A stretch of 64,000 bases of DNA from Primula veris (Eukaryota; Streptophyta; Magnoliopsida; Ericales; Primulaceae), in the NCBI GenBank assembly GCA_963682055.1, contig OY821743.1:35574702-35638701 (forward strand), read 5' to 3'. The position numbers were made by a program, and so were the translations under genes. The notes beneath the pieces were generated by a model. That model searched no databases and was not told where the DNA came from. It was given only the letters and a program-made list of their open reading frames with translations. Below are positions 12,607 through 25,147 of this stretch, in pieces; within the stretch, counting starts at the first letter, position 1; the number at the start of each line of letters is the position of its first letter.

Positions 12607-12611
12607 TGTGT

Positions 12612-13165
12612 TGTCAAATTTTTCTTCTCAAACGTATTTTGATGGGAATAAAGGGTGTGTTAATTATTTATGTTTTATCAATACACATTTTATTTGAAAA
12701 TAAAAATAATCTATGTAATTTGATACTAATTATTATAATGACCGGCTTGTACTGAATTTTTTTAGTAAACATAATAAAATGATGAATTTAAAATTGTTAT
12801 AATACTTTATTAGTATTATTTGTATATAATTAGAATTGATTGTAACCTTTTCGTTTAACTATGTTGAGATTATATGTATTTTTTATCAAGCTATTACCGG
12901 AAAAACACTCATATTTTCACACAACCATGTTATATTATCGCTTTCTCATTTTTTTGAAAAATAAAAATTATAGACCCGCCCCAATATAAAAACACTTCCA
13001 ATTGCTCTTATTCGGTCTCTAATAAAATGTCTCATTTAATCTCTTACACTATCATCACCCAATTAAAAAATTAAAATTAATTACAGATCTACAGGAAAGC
13101 AAAATACTAGCAAAAGTTGGAAATTATGAAAAATGTATTTCTACTATATTCATCTTCATTATGAC
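12612..13165. other. Intergenic stretch between the solo LTR and MITE copy B
   Basis: AT-rich sequence in the distal upstream region of the PQ-loop gene. No element or gene recognised. Confidence 0.4.
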
Positions 13166-13168
13166 CAC

Positions 13169-13366
13169 CACTACAAACAAAAAAAATACTCAGATAACGA
13201 CAGAATTAGTGGCAGTATTTTTTATTACGAGCTTATTAGCGACGGTTTTTGTGACGGTTTTATGACAGTTTAGTCAATTTATAACAGATTTGTGACAGTT
13301 TTTTAAATTACCGATAGACTTGTGACAATTTTTAACTCTCACTAAATAAAACATTATTTTGTAGTC
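13169..13366 (-). mobile_element. CACTA-like MITE, copy B, in the PQ-loop gene promoter
   Basis: 198-bp copy in the opposite orientation to copy A. It begins CACTACAAAC and ends TTTTGTAGTC. A 3-bp target duplication CAC lies at 13166-13168 and 13367-13369, the length expected for CACTA elements. Its right end is 11 bp before the TATA box at 13378. Confidence 0.85.
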
Positions 13367-13377
13367 CACTCCCTCTC

Positions 13378-13385
13378 TATAAAAG
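13378..13385 (+). promoter_or_regulatory. TATA box of the PQ-loop gene
   Basis: TATAAAAG, preceded by a CT-rich run, lies 68 bp upstream of the ATG at 13453. That leaves room for a roughly 35-40 base leader. Confidence 0.7.
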
Positions 13386-13452
13386 CAACATTTCTCACTA
13401 GATATATCATGTGCCTCTTTCTTCTCTATATCAACTTAAAACACAGATATAA

Positions 13453-16400
13453 ATGAAGCCCTTGAGAGTTTCTTACTGTGAAAAAGATAATAAACCTTGT
13501 GTTAGATGGGTTGATAAATATTTCAAAGATTGCCTTTGCAACATAAATGATAACGTCTCATTTGTGTTCGGATCGTTAAGCTTGTTGTGTTGGGGGGTTG
13601 CCGAGATCCCGCAAATCATTACAAATTATAAAAACAAATCTGGCCATGGAGTTTCTCTTATTTTCCTCTGCACTTGGATCGTTGGGTTTGTTCACATCCT
13701 TTGAATTACATGTTCTCTACAACTCTTTCTTTTTTTTTTCTTAAACAAACAATCTTGCTGAGTTGAGACAGAGACTACAACATGTATATTAGTAAATATA
13801 TAACTAATAAGAGTAACTAATAAGTATGCAAGTATTAAGAGGAGGCATACAATCAAACCCTTCGACGGGACAGTCGGGGACTACAACCCTCTTCAGGAAA
13901 AAAATTAATGAAAAAATAGATTTTCACTATATATTTTGATCAAAATATTTAAATTCTAGTGTTTCAACCCCGTTAGTAACATAACATTTGTAAGTAAATG
14001 AGAGTACAGTGGAACTTATGTCTCACTTGCATGCACTTTTAATAGTTAATATTTGGAAATAGCTAAATTTTTAATTTTCAAATATTTCACCAGTTCCTTA
14101 TACTTGCCATTCTTTTGTTTTTGTTTTTTTTTAAAAGTCCCTTTAATCTTTAGATTTTTTTTAATGGCAGGCCTATTATGTTAGTAATAATTTGAAAATT
14201 ATTTAAACATGCTTTGCTTTACCAGATTTTAAAAAACATCATTTTGTGCTTCTTTTTTTCCAAAAGATGAAATATGCTGATCAATACTCTGAACGTTCCC
14301 AATTAATTGTCGTATAGGAAATTATGTGCAATTTTGACCGGATTATAACATGTATCAAAATTATCGAAATGAAAATTTTCAAAATTAAATCATATAATTT
14401 AATGTTTGAACTATATGATTAACTTTTAAAAATTTTCATTCCAATAATTTTGATACAAGTTATTGACCGGTTAAAATTGCACGTATTTTTTTAATAAAGA
14501 ATTAATTAGTAACGGATGGTATGAAGTAAAAAAATAATAATGCATGCACTAAGTTCTAGACGTACACAACTTCAGATGCTATTGAATTTAAAAAGATGGT
14601 TGCATACTTTCATAATTGAGAAAGAAGACAAAAATAATCAGGATTTCAAAAAAATTCATTAGACGATATTAATTAAGAGTGACACTAATTAAGTTGGAGA
14701 AACATGCGGAGATAAAATAGGGTAGAAACGTGCATTGTTTATATAACGTGGCAAAATATGATAAAGTAATGTGTGTGACTATTGTACTTAATGATATTGA
14801 TATTGCTTCTTATAAAAAGAGCAAAAAAGCATTGTTCTACTAAATAGTTGTAAGAAATTTGTTTACCTCATTACCTGAATATATACATGTTTTTAGCCCA
14901 TAACAATCTACTTGCAAAAGCTATATATATGGTCCCCATACACAGTCTGATCATTTAATTTAAAAAACATGGAATTCAGACTCACCTATATATATATATA
15001 TATATATATATACTTTTTTATCCGATGACCACTTCGAAAATACTTGATAGTAATAATAATTATATACAGAGTTCGTTTCAACTTGCAAATATTAAGAGAC
15101 TTCTTATCTGACTTTTAATATAACCTATAATATATCATCTTGAAACTTAAATTTTTAGGTCTCAAATACTTAGTATTTATCTTCCATGTCATAGGTATCC
15201 ATCTAGTGCCAACGTTTCATGGCAATTGAGGGGAGAAAAATGTGTAAGGAACAAACTAGATAGAAAATTAAAAAATAAAAGAAAAATTATTGTACCACAT
15301 AAAAACAAAGTTGGATTTACATGTGATAAAGTCAAAATTGTTATCATAACATCTTAAAAAACTGTTATAGCTTTAACACAAATAAATTGTCTTGTGTTTT
15401 TGTTTAGTGTGGTTAGAAGTCTGGTTTTATAGTCTGGCTAATTAGGATTATTGAATATTAACCATTGTTGTAGGAGTATAAATTAGTTAACTGACTATGA
15501 GTGACTATTTTATAACAGCCTTTTTAATGGAACAAAACTGCGTTTTTAGATTCATGAAAAGAAATTGGAACATTTTGAGCGAAAGATACAGCAGAAAAAT
15601 TCTTTAAGTTTAGAAAATTTTACCAAAAGTTTGTTTCTGCAGGGACATATTCAACCTTGCCGGTTGCTTTCTCGAGCCATCCACGGTAAAAAAATTGTTG
15701 CATACATATCAATCTACTTTCTTAACTTTTGTTCTCTACACTACCATCTCTCTTTTACCGTTTACAACAATGGTTAAGCTTCCTTTTTCCATCTTTGTAG
15801 CATAAAATTGACTTGCATTTTCTAAGCAAAGATAATTAAAGTTTCTTAACTATAGCGGAATATTATCTGATAAATTAGTGTATAGATCAGTTGGAAATCT
15901 TGAAAAAACAATAGATAGATCGAATTTCATTATTACTGATAAATTTAATGTTACAGAAATCAACAAATACGTGCTAATATTAATTCTTTCCAAATTATTT
16001 TGTTAATGACGATTAAGTTTAAATCCCCAGTTGTCGAAATCGTAATGTCTAATTATGGCTTCAAAATTCTATACGGACTTATTAGGCATCCTCATAAATA
16101 TGGGTTTGCTAAACTTGTCTCTGCTATACTAAAATGGTATGATAGTTAAACACACTATCAATAAGTTGGTTCTTAGTGATTATACTTAAGAGGACGACAT
16201 GCAATATTTTTCGAATTACATGTTCTGATATATTCTTTTTTGTTTTGCAGCTGCCAACCCAACTTTACACTGCATTGGTATCAACTTTTCCCTCTTGATC
16301 ATGTTAATAATTAGCGAGAAAACTATGTTATACTTGTATGTGTTGATATTTACCTAAAAAGGGTATTGCCTAACATTGGATGACTTAAAAGTGCAGCTAT

Positions 16401-19400
16401 ACACTATTATTACAATAGTGTTGGTATTGCAATGCATATACTATGACCACTTTCTAAGATGGTGGAGGAGTCGGAACATTGAGGTCATATTTTCTAGTCC
16501 TCTTTGTAGAGTTCTTATGGCAATTTTTTTTAGAATATATCACATGGCCGATATTAAGATGGTTTTATTCTTAAAAAAAATGTTGCAGGTTAAAGAGGAG
16601 AGAAAACCATTAAAAACCAATTATGTCGACCCGGGAAGAAGTCTTTCAAATGTTCCAGTTGAAGTACCTCGTCGGACCGAATTTTATTATACGTGAGTAA
16701 AATGGTTATTTAATAAATGGTCAGAGTGTAAAGTGTAAACAATGTTTTTATCTAGTCTATATAAATACTTTCCATGGTAATGAATCTATGATTAGTTTGT
16801 GAACAAATTACAAACATCCTAAATGATACTACACTGTCATATATACTCATATCAATTGACGTGTGTGTGATTTTCCCAGCACAATTTTTTGTTTTCTCTT
16901 AAATCATCTCATCTACAAAACAGCTATGAATATACTAGATGCTGAAACAAAAACAAAAAAAGTAATCGATCCTTTGAAGATTAAATATAATTTGTGAAGT
17001 AATAAGATTTGAATTCAGTTTGGTTCACTTAAAATAATTAGACTTCAAATTAAAGAGAAAAATATGTCCTCAAATGATCATATTTCCATTTTGTTGAGAC
17101 CAGGTCAGCAAGATCTATGGCAGGAAGCGCTACACCGCCAAGTCATACGTACATAAAGGCGGAAAGTGGGCCTCCAGTATTGACGATAAACAGTGACTCA
17201 TCCTCAGAAGAAGATGATACAAAAAAATCTAATAGTCCTAAAAGGTCTCGTCCGTGGAGATTTCCTCGTTCGGTATGCTAATTAATTGCCACAATATAAC
17301 TAATTTCATATTTAAAACTGTCACATGAATGAGGTTTAAGGTTATTGATGGCCGAGCTAAGATTCGAAAGAAGGAGAAGAGTGATATATACATTGTTTAT
17401 GTATGAGGAAAGAAATTAAGCAGTTATCTAGAGAAGTTTTTCTGATATTATGTGTTATTCGCTGCCATATCTTTTCATGTAAACAATCTTTATCTTATGT
17501 ATCTGCAAAAAAAACAAAATTAGAAGAAGAGCGTAGTAAATATCTCTTATGAGAAGTGTGTTCGCTAGCTATGGTGTTCGTGTCTCTGGTAGAACTATAA
17601 ACCTTCAACTGTCTTTTTACAACTTAATCATTTATCTCAAGTTTTCAATTAGACGACTGAGGGCAGGAAAACCATATACGACTTGAACTTTTCAATTGAG
17701 CGTAGGAATAACATAGGCTTCAAACTGAACGTAGCTTAGTGCAACATTAACTTTATTGTATATCTACTAATCTGATAAGTATTGTTATTTATCAATGCGA
17801 TTTATAGGTGGGATATGGCGCGACCTTTCTTGCTGCTTCAGCAAACTTTCCTTACCAAACTAGGGGTCTTACAAATACTTACGTCAAGCTCTCGGGTAGG
17901 AAATTATTACAGGTATAAGATTCTCTGCTCTCACCGCTCCACCTAAAATTCTAAAACTAAAGTTATTTATGTAGCATTATTATGAACTCATAACTTTAGC
18001 ATTCTTGGTTAATGGGAAGATTGCCTCTTTAACTCACAAAAAAAATTATTGCGTTGATATAAAATCAAATTCCAATTATGCATATTGAATCTTGATAGAA
18101 TTATAGTATACACATATAACTTTTACATTAATCAAAATTTCAATTCACTTCAGTTTTCTAGGATCGATCAGCAAACTTGGTAAGTTATTGCGTGTCGAAT
18201 ATCTGTGAAAATAAAAAGGAGCTATAGGTCAGAAATGTGAATGGAGTTACCGAAATCAAGTCAAAAATGAATATTGGGTGTCAAATTACTATTTTAAACA
18301 AACTATATCAAAAGTATACAGTATACTAGTAGAAAAAATGAATTTTAAATATTTATGGCATGACACTATATGTCACTATTTAGCTCCATCTTTGCTAAAA
18401 AATCGTAATATGTGGAATAACTAAAATGACATCGGGCATATATGTTTCTGTATGCAGGGAAATGGTTTGGAGAACAATGCACTGGGACAGTGGCTAGGCT
18501 GGATTATGGCAGCGATTTACATGGGCGGCCGAGTTCCACAAATTTGGTTAAATGTGAGCTCATAATATATATTTGAATTCTGTAATTTCCACATATATTT
18601 TGGTTACTTGACAAGATTAATTTGTGTGTGTTATACATTCTAATGACTTGATTGCAATTTGACTATGTCAATTAATTGTTTAACAGATGAAAAGAGGAAG
18701 TGTGGAGGTACTGTAATTCATCCTTTCTACTTGTAATGTATAATTGTATATAATGTTGTAAACCCAATTGTTTGTTTTTATTCTTCCATTTAAATGATAT
18801 ATAATTTTACATTATATTTTAATTTCCAGGGTTTGAACCCACTCATGTTCATCCTTGCCCTCTTCGCCAATGTTACCTACACCGGAAGGTCAATTTTCTG
18901 AACTCCTTTTTCTAGCCAAAACTATTTAAGATGAACTAATACAAATACACTGTAACTAAAGCAAGAAAACAAATTCAAGAGCTTAACCTGAATGAATGAA
19001 ACCTGAACGAATTATAAATAGTCGAGAACTTATATCAAATGTATAGATGTAAATTAATTAGTCGACCTTACACACTGATAAACTACATTATTTAGTTAAG
19101 AATTTTAACTACGCTAACTTAATTACTAAGAGAGATCGTTCATTTCATGCAAGTCTCATGATCAATAAAGCCAAGGGGTCTTAATAATAAAAGTGTTATG
19201 AATTTTTAATCGGGCACGTACTGGCACAACAAATGTGGATTATAACCAGAACTACCAAGTAAAATGAACTCTTCCTTCTATGTTCAATTTGTTTAACTTT
19301 CTATGATATTAAAAGTTGAATATTTATTTGCAGCATTCTTGTGAGAAGCACAGAATGGGAGAAGATAAAAGCAAATTTGCCTTGGTTGTTAGATGCAATA

Positions 19401-19641
19401 GCTTGTGTGGCACTTGATCTTTTTGTATCCTTTTTGCTTGAGATTGTTATTTTAAGTTATTATATATGCCAAATTAAATTCCTTTTAACATTTCCATTTG
19501 TCCAGCTATGTATTGTTCCAAATAGTTGCTTTCTTAACATGAGATCAATAGATTATTCTTCAGTACGTGTACTACAGGTTCATCAACGGCAACAAAGCAC
19601 GATCGGTTGAAGAGTATTACGAAGAATGTGCAGCCAAATAG
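13453..19641 (+). CDS. PQ-loop repeat membrane transporter (vacuolar amino-acid transporter family)
   Basis: Twelve exons: 13453-13685, 15643-15685, 16251-16277, 16397-16483, 16589-16692, 17104-17272, 17808-17912, 18458-18553, 18687-18707, 18830-18888, 19334-19424, 19552-19641. All introns are GT-AG, and the exons sum to 1125 nt, or 374 residues. The two PQ motifs are at 53-54 (GVAEIPQIITNYKNKS) and 283-284 (GGRVPQIWLNMKRGS), each inside a three-helix bundle. Between them lies a charged, low-complexity cytosolic linker (about 131-256, with a SSSEEDD run). This matches the plant relatives of yeast YPQ and animal PQLC2, seven-helix exporters of basic amino acids from vacuoles or lysosomes. Substrate is inferred from the family. 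Length and exon layout agree with the Arabidopsis homologues as I recall them. Two of the exons are tiny (27 and 21 nt). The start is supported by the TATA box 68 bp upstream. No disruption seen. Confidence 0.93.
13686..15642 (+). other. Long first intron of the PQ-loop gene
   Basis: This 1957-bp intron holds a Stowaway-type MITE (14287-14519) and a (TA)n microsatellite at 14987-15011. A sequence just after exon 1 ('gaattacatgttct', near 13704) is repeated just before exon 3 (near 16213), suggesting a small intronic duplication. No embedded gene. Confidence 0.6.
14287..14519. mobile_element. Stowaway-type MITE, copy 1
   Basis: 233-bp hairpin element starting CTCTGAACGTTCCC and ending AACGGATGG, flanked by TA on both sides (14285-14286, 14520-14521). 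Its arms pair around 'gtgcaattttgaccgg' and 'gatacaagttattgaccgg'. It shares sequence and exact length with the copy at 32562-32794. Confidence 0.75.
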
Positions 19642-19938
19642 TTTGGCAACATCATTTGATTCCATTGTCCGATTAATGATATTATTATGTATATGATGAG
19701 TATTTTGATAATTTATCGTGTTGTATTCTTTTTCTCTTTGTTTTTCCATTTGGAAATGATGTTTTATTGATGAATGATAAGTGTTAACAGGGTGTTAAAT
19801 AATGTAAATTTTCTGGTATAATGTGGATAAGGCCCATATTTACTAATGGGCTTCTCTTTAGAACCAAAAAGGGACAAGGCCCATCTAATATTAAGGGTTT
19901 TTTGGAGACCAATATATTTCCTCCTTAAGTGTTACAAT
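19642..19938 (+). other. 3' flank of the PQ-loop gene
   Basis: Probable 3' UTR and terminator region. No unambiguous polyadenylation signal could be singled out in this AT-rich sequence. Confidence 0.4.
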
Positions 19939-19941
19939 TAA

Positions 19942-20514
19942 GAGCAATCGTAACAGTTTTATTACATTTTTTCTCTCATATTTAAGTTAATTACCATCAT
20001 TTTTATATTTTTAGGGTAACAGTTTAACTTTATACATTTTTCAGCTTTTCTATCAAATTTGTTATCATAACTAAATATTACTATATTTTAATATATTTAT
20101 ATCAATTTTTTTCAGCCCAAATTAATTTAATAGAGCAAGCACATTAAATAACTTACAAGTTTTCTCGTATTTAAAGTAAAAAGTACACTTTTACAATTTA
20201 TAAGTAAACGTTTTGGTTTATACAAATTATCAGTTTTTTTATCAATTTCTCTATCAAAACTACACAACTCATATTTTTGTTATTTTATTAATTTATATGT
20301 GAAAAGTACAAATAAATGAAAGAAAATAAGAGAAAAATAAGATAGAGAAAATATTATTTTAATTATAAGGGAACATATTGATTCCTTATATTTAGGGTTT
20401 GAGTTCATGTAAATTTAAGTTAATGGATAAAAAAACTGATGCGTGTAAAATTTTAAAACAATCTCCTCATATTTAAGTTAAATGAGTCATATAAAAGAAC
20501 TGATGCGGTTGCTC
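19942..20514. mobile_element. PIF/Harbinger-like MITE
   Basis: 573-bp element with terminal repeats GAGCAATCG at the left and CGGTTGCTC at the right. It is flanked by the trinucleotide TAA on both sides (19939-19941, 20515-20517). 'Catatttaagttaa' recurs near both ends. TAA/TTA duplications and a GAGCAACCG-type terminus fit Tourist or PIF/Harbinger-derived MITEs. No transposase. Confidence 0.65.
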
Positions 20515-20863
20515 TAAGAAGTTAATTAGTATTACCCTTTCAATTCTATTAAAAAAATAATCAAGAGGGCGATTAAAAAAACCGAGACTTGACCTTGGTT
20601 TTACCGGTGAAAGTAAACATCCTTTTACGGGTGAGAGCCGAACATCTAACAAGGGACACTTCAACCCAATAAACTCCCCAAAATAATGCTACTACAGTCG
20701 AGTTTATACATTCTTGTGAGTTTGTGAGTTTACACATAATGAAAACACAGATAATTAGCTTTTGTTTGGATAAATATTGATATCCAACTTTTGGTATCCA
20801 CCATTGTGCATTCTTCCACTCCAAATATCTCAGCACACTAAACATTGTTATATTAAGAAACTT

Positions 20864-21122
20864 CTCCCTCCGTCCCTAAATAAGTGTCCACTATTTCATA
20901 TTTGGCTGTCCCAAATAAGTGTCCGTTTTCCTAATTTATCAATAAAAAAATGATAAAAGTACTACAATATTCTCAAATATTGCAATGAATACAATCCAAA
21001 AATTGACAATAATACTTATTTAATTTAAATTAAGATTATATTTGTAACTTTTTAATGCAATTAATAATATCTATTAATATTTACCGAAATATAAGAAGGA
21101 CACTTAAAAAGAGACGAAGAGA
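20864..21122. mobile_element. Stowaway MITE with decayed right end
   Basis: The left end CTCCCTCCGTCCCTAAATAA, with 'gtgtcc' after it, is the classic plant Stowaway terminus. The right end (ggacacttaaaaagagacgaa at about 21096) is its diverged inverted copy. Length is about 259 bp. No coding capacity. Confidence 0.75.
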
Positions 21123-21423
21123 ATATTTTTTAATGTCCTAATTACTTACAATCAGAATATTCCTATTGTCATGTGAAATGCTCTTTAGAAAGTTTATTAT
21201 TCTTAATAAATTGATATTTATGTTTTGGAACTTGGATGACAGAACTAATTAATTAATAGCTACATCTCTTGTCATGTTTTCTACAGTTACTTTACCTCCA
21301 AATCATATCGATATAGACACAACAAGAGAAAATAATCTTACCAACTCTATTTGGAAAGTTGTTGTTTTTTTTTTTTTGGAAAAAAAATCCCCTAAACACC
21401 AACTTTGCCAAGAATAGTGACTG

Positions 21424-21690
21424 TTAATATATTATACTAGCGGACGTACTTGGTGGTGTAATGTGTAAAACAAATCGAACGTTAATAAAATTGAAATCTC
21501 TACAACCAAAACCAACATTGAAAATATCATATAGATTAACATAAAGTAAGTTGTCCATATCTCTCTGTTTCTTAACGCTAATAAAATTGAAATCTCTACA
21601 AGCGAAACCAATATTGAAAAGATCATATAGATTAGCATAAAGTAAGTTGTTCATACCTCTATGTTTCTTAAGAAATAAATCGGTATACAC
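21424..21690 (-). repeat. Two-copy tandem repeat, about 96 bp, open on the minus strand
   Basis: Copies at about 21479-21574 and 21575-21672 share 'ataaaattgaaatctctaca' and 'aacataaagtaagttgt'. The period of 96 is a multiple of three, so a minus-strand frame of 88 codons stays open with a repeated peptide (NLLYANLYDLFN / NLLYVNLYDIFN, each followed by CRDFNFI). I recognise no family. It could be the relic of a repeat-encoding gene or simply a duplicated non-coding segment. Confidence 0.5.
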
Positions 21691-21699
21691 TACTTTGTT

Positions 21700-22149
21700 T
21701 TATTGTATATTACCTGTTTTTTGAGGATTTTGGATTCTAGTAAAAAAAATTAGAAACAAGCATAAAGAAATATTGAAAAGAGAGAGAGAATTAAGTGGAA
21801 GAAGACACTTATAGTGAGAAACGGTTAATACATATGAGAAGTTACTTTTCAAATCTTTCCGTGTTTAATTAAGAGTTGTACATATTTTGTAATTTGTAAA
21901 ATTAGAACGGTTTTAGTTAATTATTTGTTTTAAAAACTCATAAGAGGTTTACACATAAACTAACAGTATAGATACTACAACTGAAATAAAACAAATTTTA
22001 GAACCCTCGTCTAATGCTTCTTTTCATAAAAACAAAATTATCTTTTATATTCTCAGTGAAGTACATATTAGGAAAAAAAAATTACCATTCCATTCATGAT
22101 TTTAGGGATGGGAAAGAAGTTAGTTGTTTAACCTGCAGTATTAATTAGA
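21700..22149. other. AT-rich intergenic stretch
   Basis: Nothing recognised. Confidence 0.4.
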
Positions 22150-22340
22150 CACTACAAAATAATTTTTGATTTACTGAAAGTTAAAAGCTGTCACAAGCCT
22201 GTCACTAATTTAAAAAACTGTCATAAATCTGTCGCAAATTAGCTAAACTGTCACAAAGTCGTCACAAAACCGTCGTTAATAAGCTCGTAACAAAAAATAC
22301 CGGTACTAATCCGTCACTATTTGGGTATTTTTTTATAGTG
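22150..22340 (+). mobile_element. CACTA-like MITE, copy C
   Basis: 191-bp copy, beginning CACTACAAAATAATTT and ending TTTTTTATAGTG, in the same orientation as copy A. Flanking trinucleotides (aga and ata) are close but not identical. Inserted in intergenic DNA between the PQ-loop and GATL genes. Confidence 0.75.
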
Positions 22341-25140
22341 ATATCTAGCCATGCACATGGAAAAAAAAAAACATTTGAAACCTTGGATTAGGATTCTATC
22401 AAAGCATTTGCGAATATAAATAGTTAGCAGAGTCTTCTAGGTGGTGTAATTTATATTGAAAATAAAAAGTCATGGTATTTTTTTATTTGGACTGGTTAAA
22501 TATTGTTAGAATGGAAAAAAATAAAACTAAAATTCTGGTAATGGTAGAATTATCTGGTCGAGTGATAAGATCTTACCAACACCTGAAAGTTTCATATCAT
22601 CTTCTCATTATATTTACGTAACTTTAAATTTTACCCACCTTTCCTTGATTATTTGTTGATCAGAATATTAACTTATTGTTCAATTATGTTGGTGTGACCA
22701 TATGTAGCCTAAATCAATAGAAAAATGCTAAATCTAAAGGGAAATTATAATAGACATGGGCATTCGATACGTGACAATATAAAATCATACATATGATAAA
22801 AGAAAAAGACTTGTAATATTATTTTTTATCCAAAATCAATAGACAAAAGAGATCATAGAAGCCAATGAGAAACGGTAAGCAGAGGTAATTAACAAAATGG
22901 CGATTCGGCAAAGACGGTTGGTTTATACATACATCGGACTTGGTAAAATTTTGATAGTATTGGTTAACAATACTATTGAAATGAGCCAGGTAAAGAAAGA
23001 TATGATTAACAAGCGTAATAAGTATATATCTTTAATATGTTTAATGCATATCTATGCAATTTTAATTTTTTTTAAATAATCTAGTTTATAAAAAAAACTT
23101 GCAAGGGGTGGCATCTGCAAGGGGAATATGTGATAATGAAAGGCCGATGCATTAATTCTCTGTCTTTAAATTTATGGATGAAAACAAATATGCATTATTT
23201 TTATAGATAAAAGATTCCGTTATGCTGGGAAAATAGAATACCGAATAATTAATTAAGTACATTTTTGACGCAAAAATACATGAATAGACTTCCAATAATA
23301 ACAATTCAAAATAAGGCATCTTGATTGGTGAACAATTAATTGAAATTTGTGGGTTGGTGGACAATTCCAAACAATTATTACATTTTTTTTTTTATCAATT
23401 TTGTTCTTACGTTTTTTTTTTTTTTTTTTTTTGGCCAAGAGGAAAGCATCTTTCAAGTCATTACATACATAATTAGTTTTGTTCTTAAGTTAAAGAGAGT
23501 CAATAATTTCGTATATTCTTGCCTTCTTTATTTGTTACTTCAGCAAAATATCTTCAATTATGTAACGCCTCTAAACTTTAACTTTGGTGATACAATAATT
23601 GTAAATCCCATTATCGTCATTGAAAAATTGGGTGTCATAAAAAGGCACCAATTAATAGAAAGATACTAAGAGAGGGAGGCTAATTATACTTTTTTGTATA
23701 GTTTTTCTAAATATACATTTTCACTAATAAATGTTATTAAATTTATATTAAAAAAATAAAGTCAATGATTTTATCATTTTGTTAATAGTTACTTTTAAAA
23801 AAATTAGTTTTTATGTTTATATAATATTTTGGCAATTTAATTGTTTATTTGACTTTTTTTTAGCATTTTAAAGAGATATAATTCAAAAAAATATAAATGC
23901 TTACTTTTTTTCAATTTCTTTTTGGTTTCAAGTTATAAATAAATATAACTAGAGATTATTAAAAAAAAAATACAATCATTTATTAGTAAAACAAGATATT
24001 GTTAGCCTAACTATAAAAAAATATTGTTTGACATTTTTTGTCCCAAAGATACCTATTTGAAACTTAATGTCCAATTTTGGCACTAGTTAGCAATTTTGGA
24101 GAATCATTGATCAATACATAAAAACATAATTTGTTTTCAAAAATTCGGATTCTCAATTCTTATTTAAGATTTGGTACATATAATGTAGCATCACTCTCAT
24201 GTATGGTTCGATAGCCGAGCCCCAACACAGTTGTTGTTTGCTAGACGTACGATAGGACATTAAAAATCAATAGTAAAAATAAGTATCATCATGTATCATA
24301 TGTATTAGCTACTAGTCTTAAAAACTGATTTAGAGTGTGGGTTTTATTTAATTATGTACTAAATGTATCAAGGAAGCACTTGGTACACTTTTGTAACTAG
24401 AAGGTATATAATGGTGGTACATTTTTAGCTAGTATACAAGAGTTTCTTCTTATTCTTTTCTAGTAGTAAATTTTTACAATTATTTAAGGTGAAACATCAA
24501 CTTGAGTCTTTCCAAAACATTGAAAGAGTCATTTGGAGATGATTATATAATGTTGGTCGTCAAGTTACAATCTGGTATTTGTTGCTTTTGGTAAGACAAA
24601 GCTATCTAAGCTGGCAAACTAGTGACTATTTAGCTGCTTTATCTTTTCTTCTTTTATGCTTCTCTTGAGACCAAATTCTTCAGGTGCAAGTTTACATTGG
24701 AGGATCATAAAGTACAAATAATAAATAGAGACCGATCATTCGTGTATTGCTCGATAAGTCAATATCCATCTAATTTTATGCATCGTTTTTCGACTCCATA
24801 TAATGTGTACTAGTCTTCAATTAGTCATCCGCAGTCACTCTCAATCATCCATTGAATTCGCAAGTTTCTTTTTCCTTTCATCTTTTGGTTGTGCGTTATC
24901 TCTGGAACGTACGTAAGACGTGAATACTTAATAACTTGGAAAAAGATATAGAAAACATTATATAGACATATATATATATATATATTTAGAAGGGGGATAG
25001 GCACATTAGCAAAATGTTAACGAAAAGGGCCCGGTTTTGGGGCTAGTCCCAAAAGACATGGGCCTAGAACCCTTCAAAATCGACTATTTTTAGGTTCCCA
25101 TTTATCAATGAGTTATAATATTTATATTTCCTTTTATATA
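22341..25140. other. AT-rich intergenic region
   Basis: Poly-T tracts lie at 23381-23391 and 23412-23432, and a TA microsatellite at about 24968-24986. Several open frames (22897-23079, 23340-23669 and others) are low-complexity and unsupported. No gene recognised. Confidence 0.4.
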
Positions 25141-25147
25141 TGTTTAA

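Noticed and set aside
12458..12697. 79-codon plus-strand frame
   Set aside because: Lies across the Cassandra solo LTR and its target duplication, so it is not a gene.
23340..23669. 109-codon plus-strand frame
   Set aside because: Driven by poly-T runs encoding phenylalanine; no domain and no promoter context.
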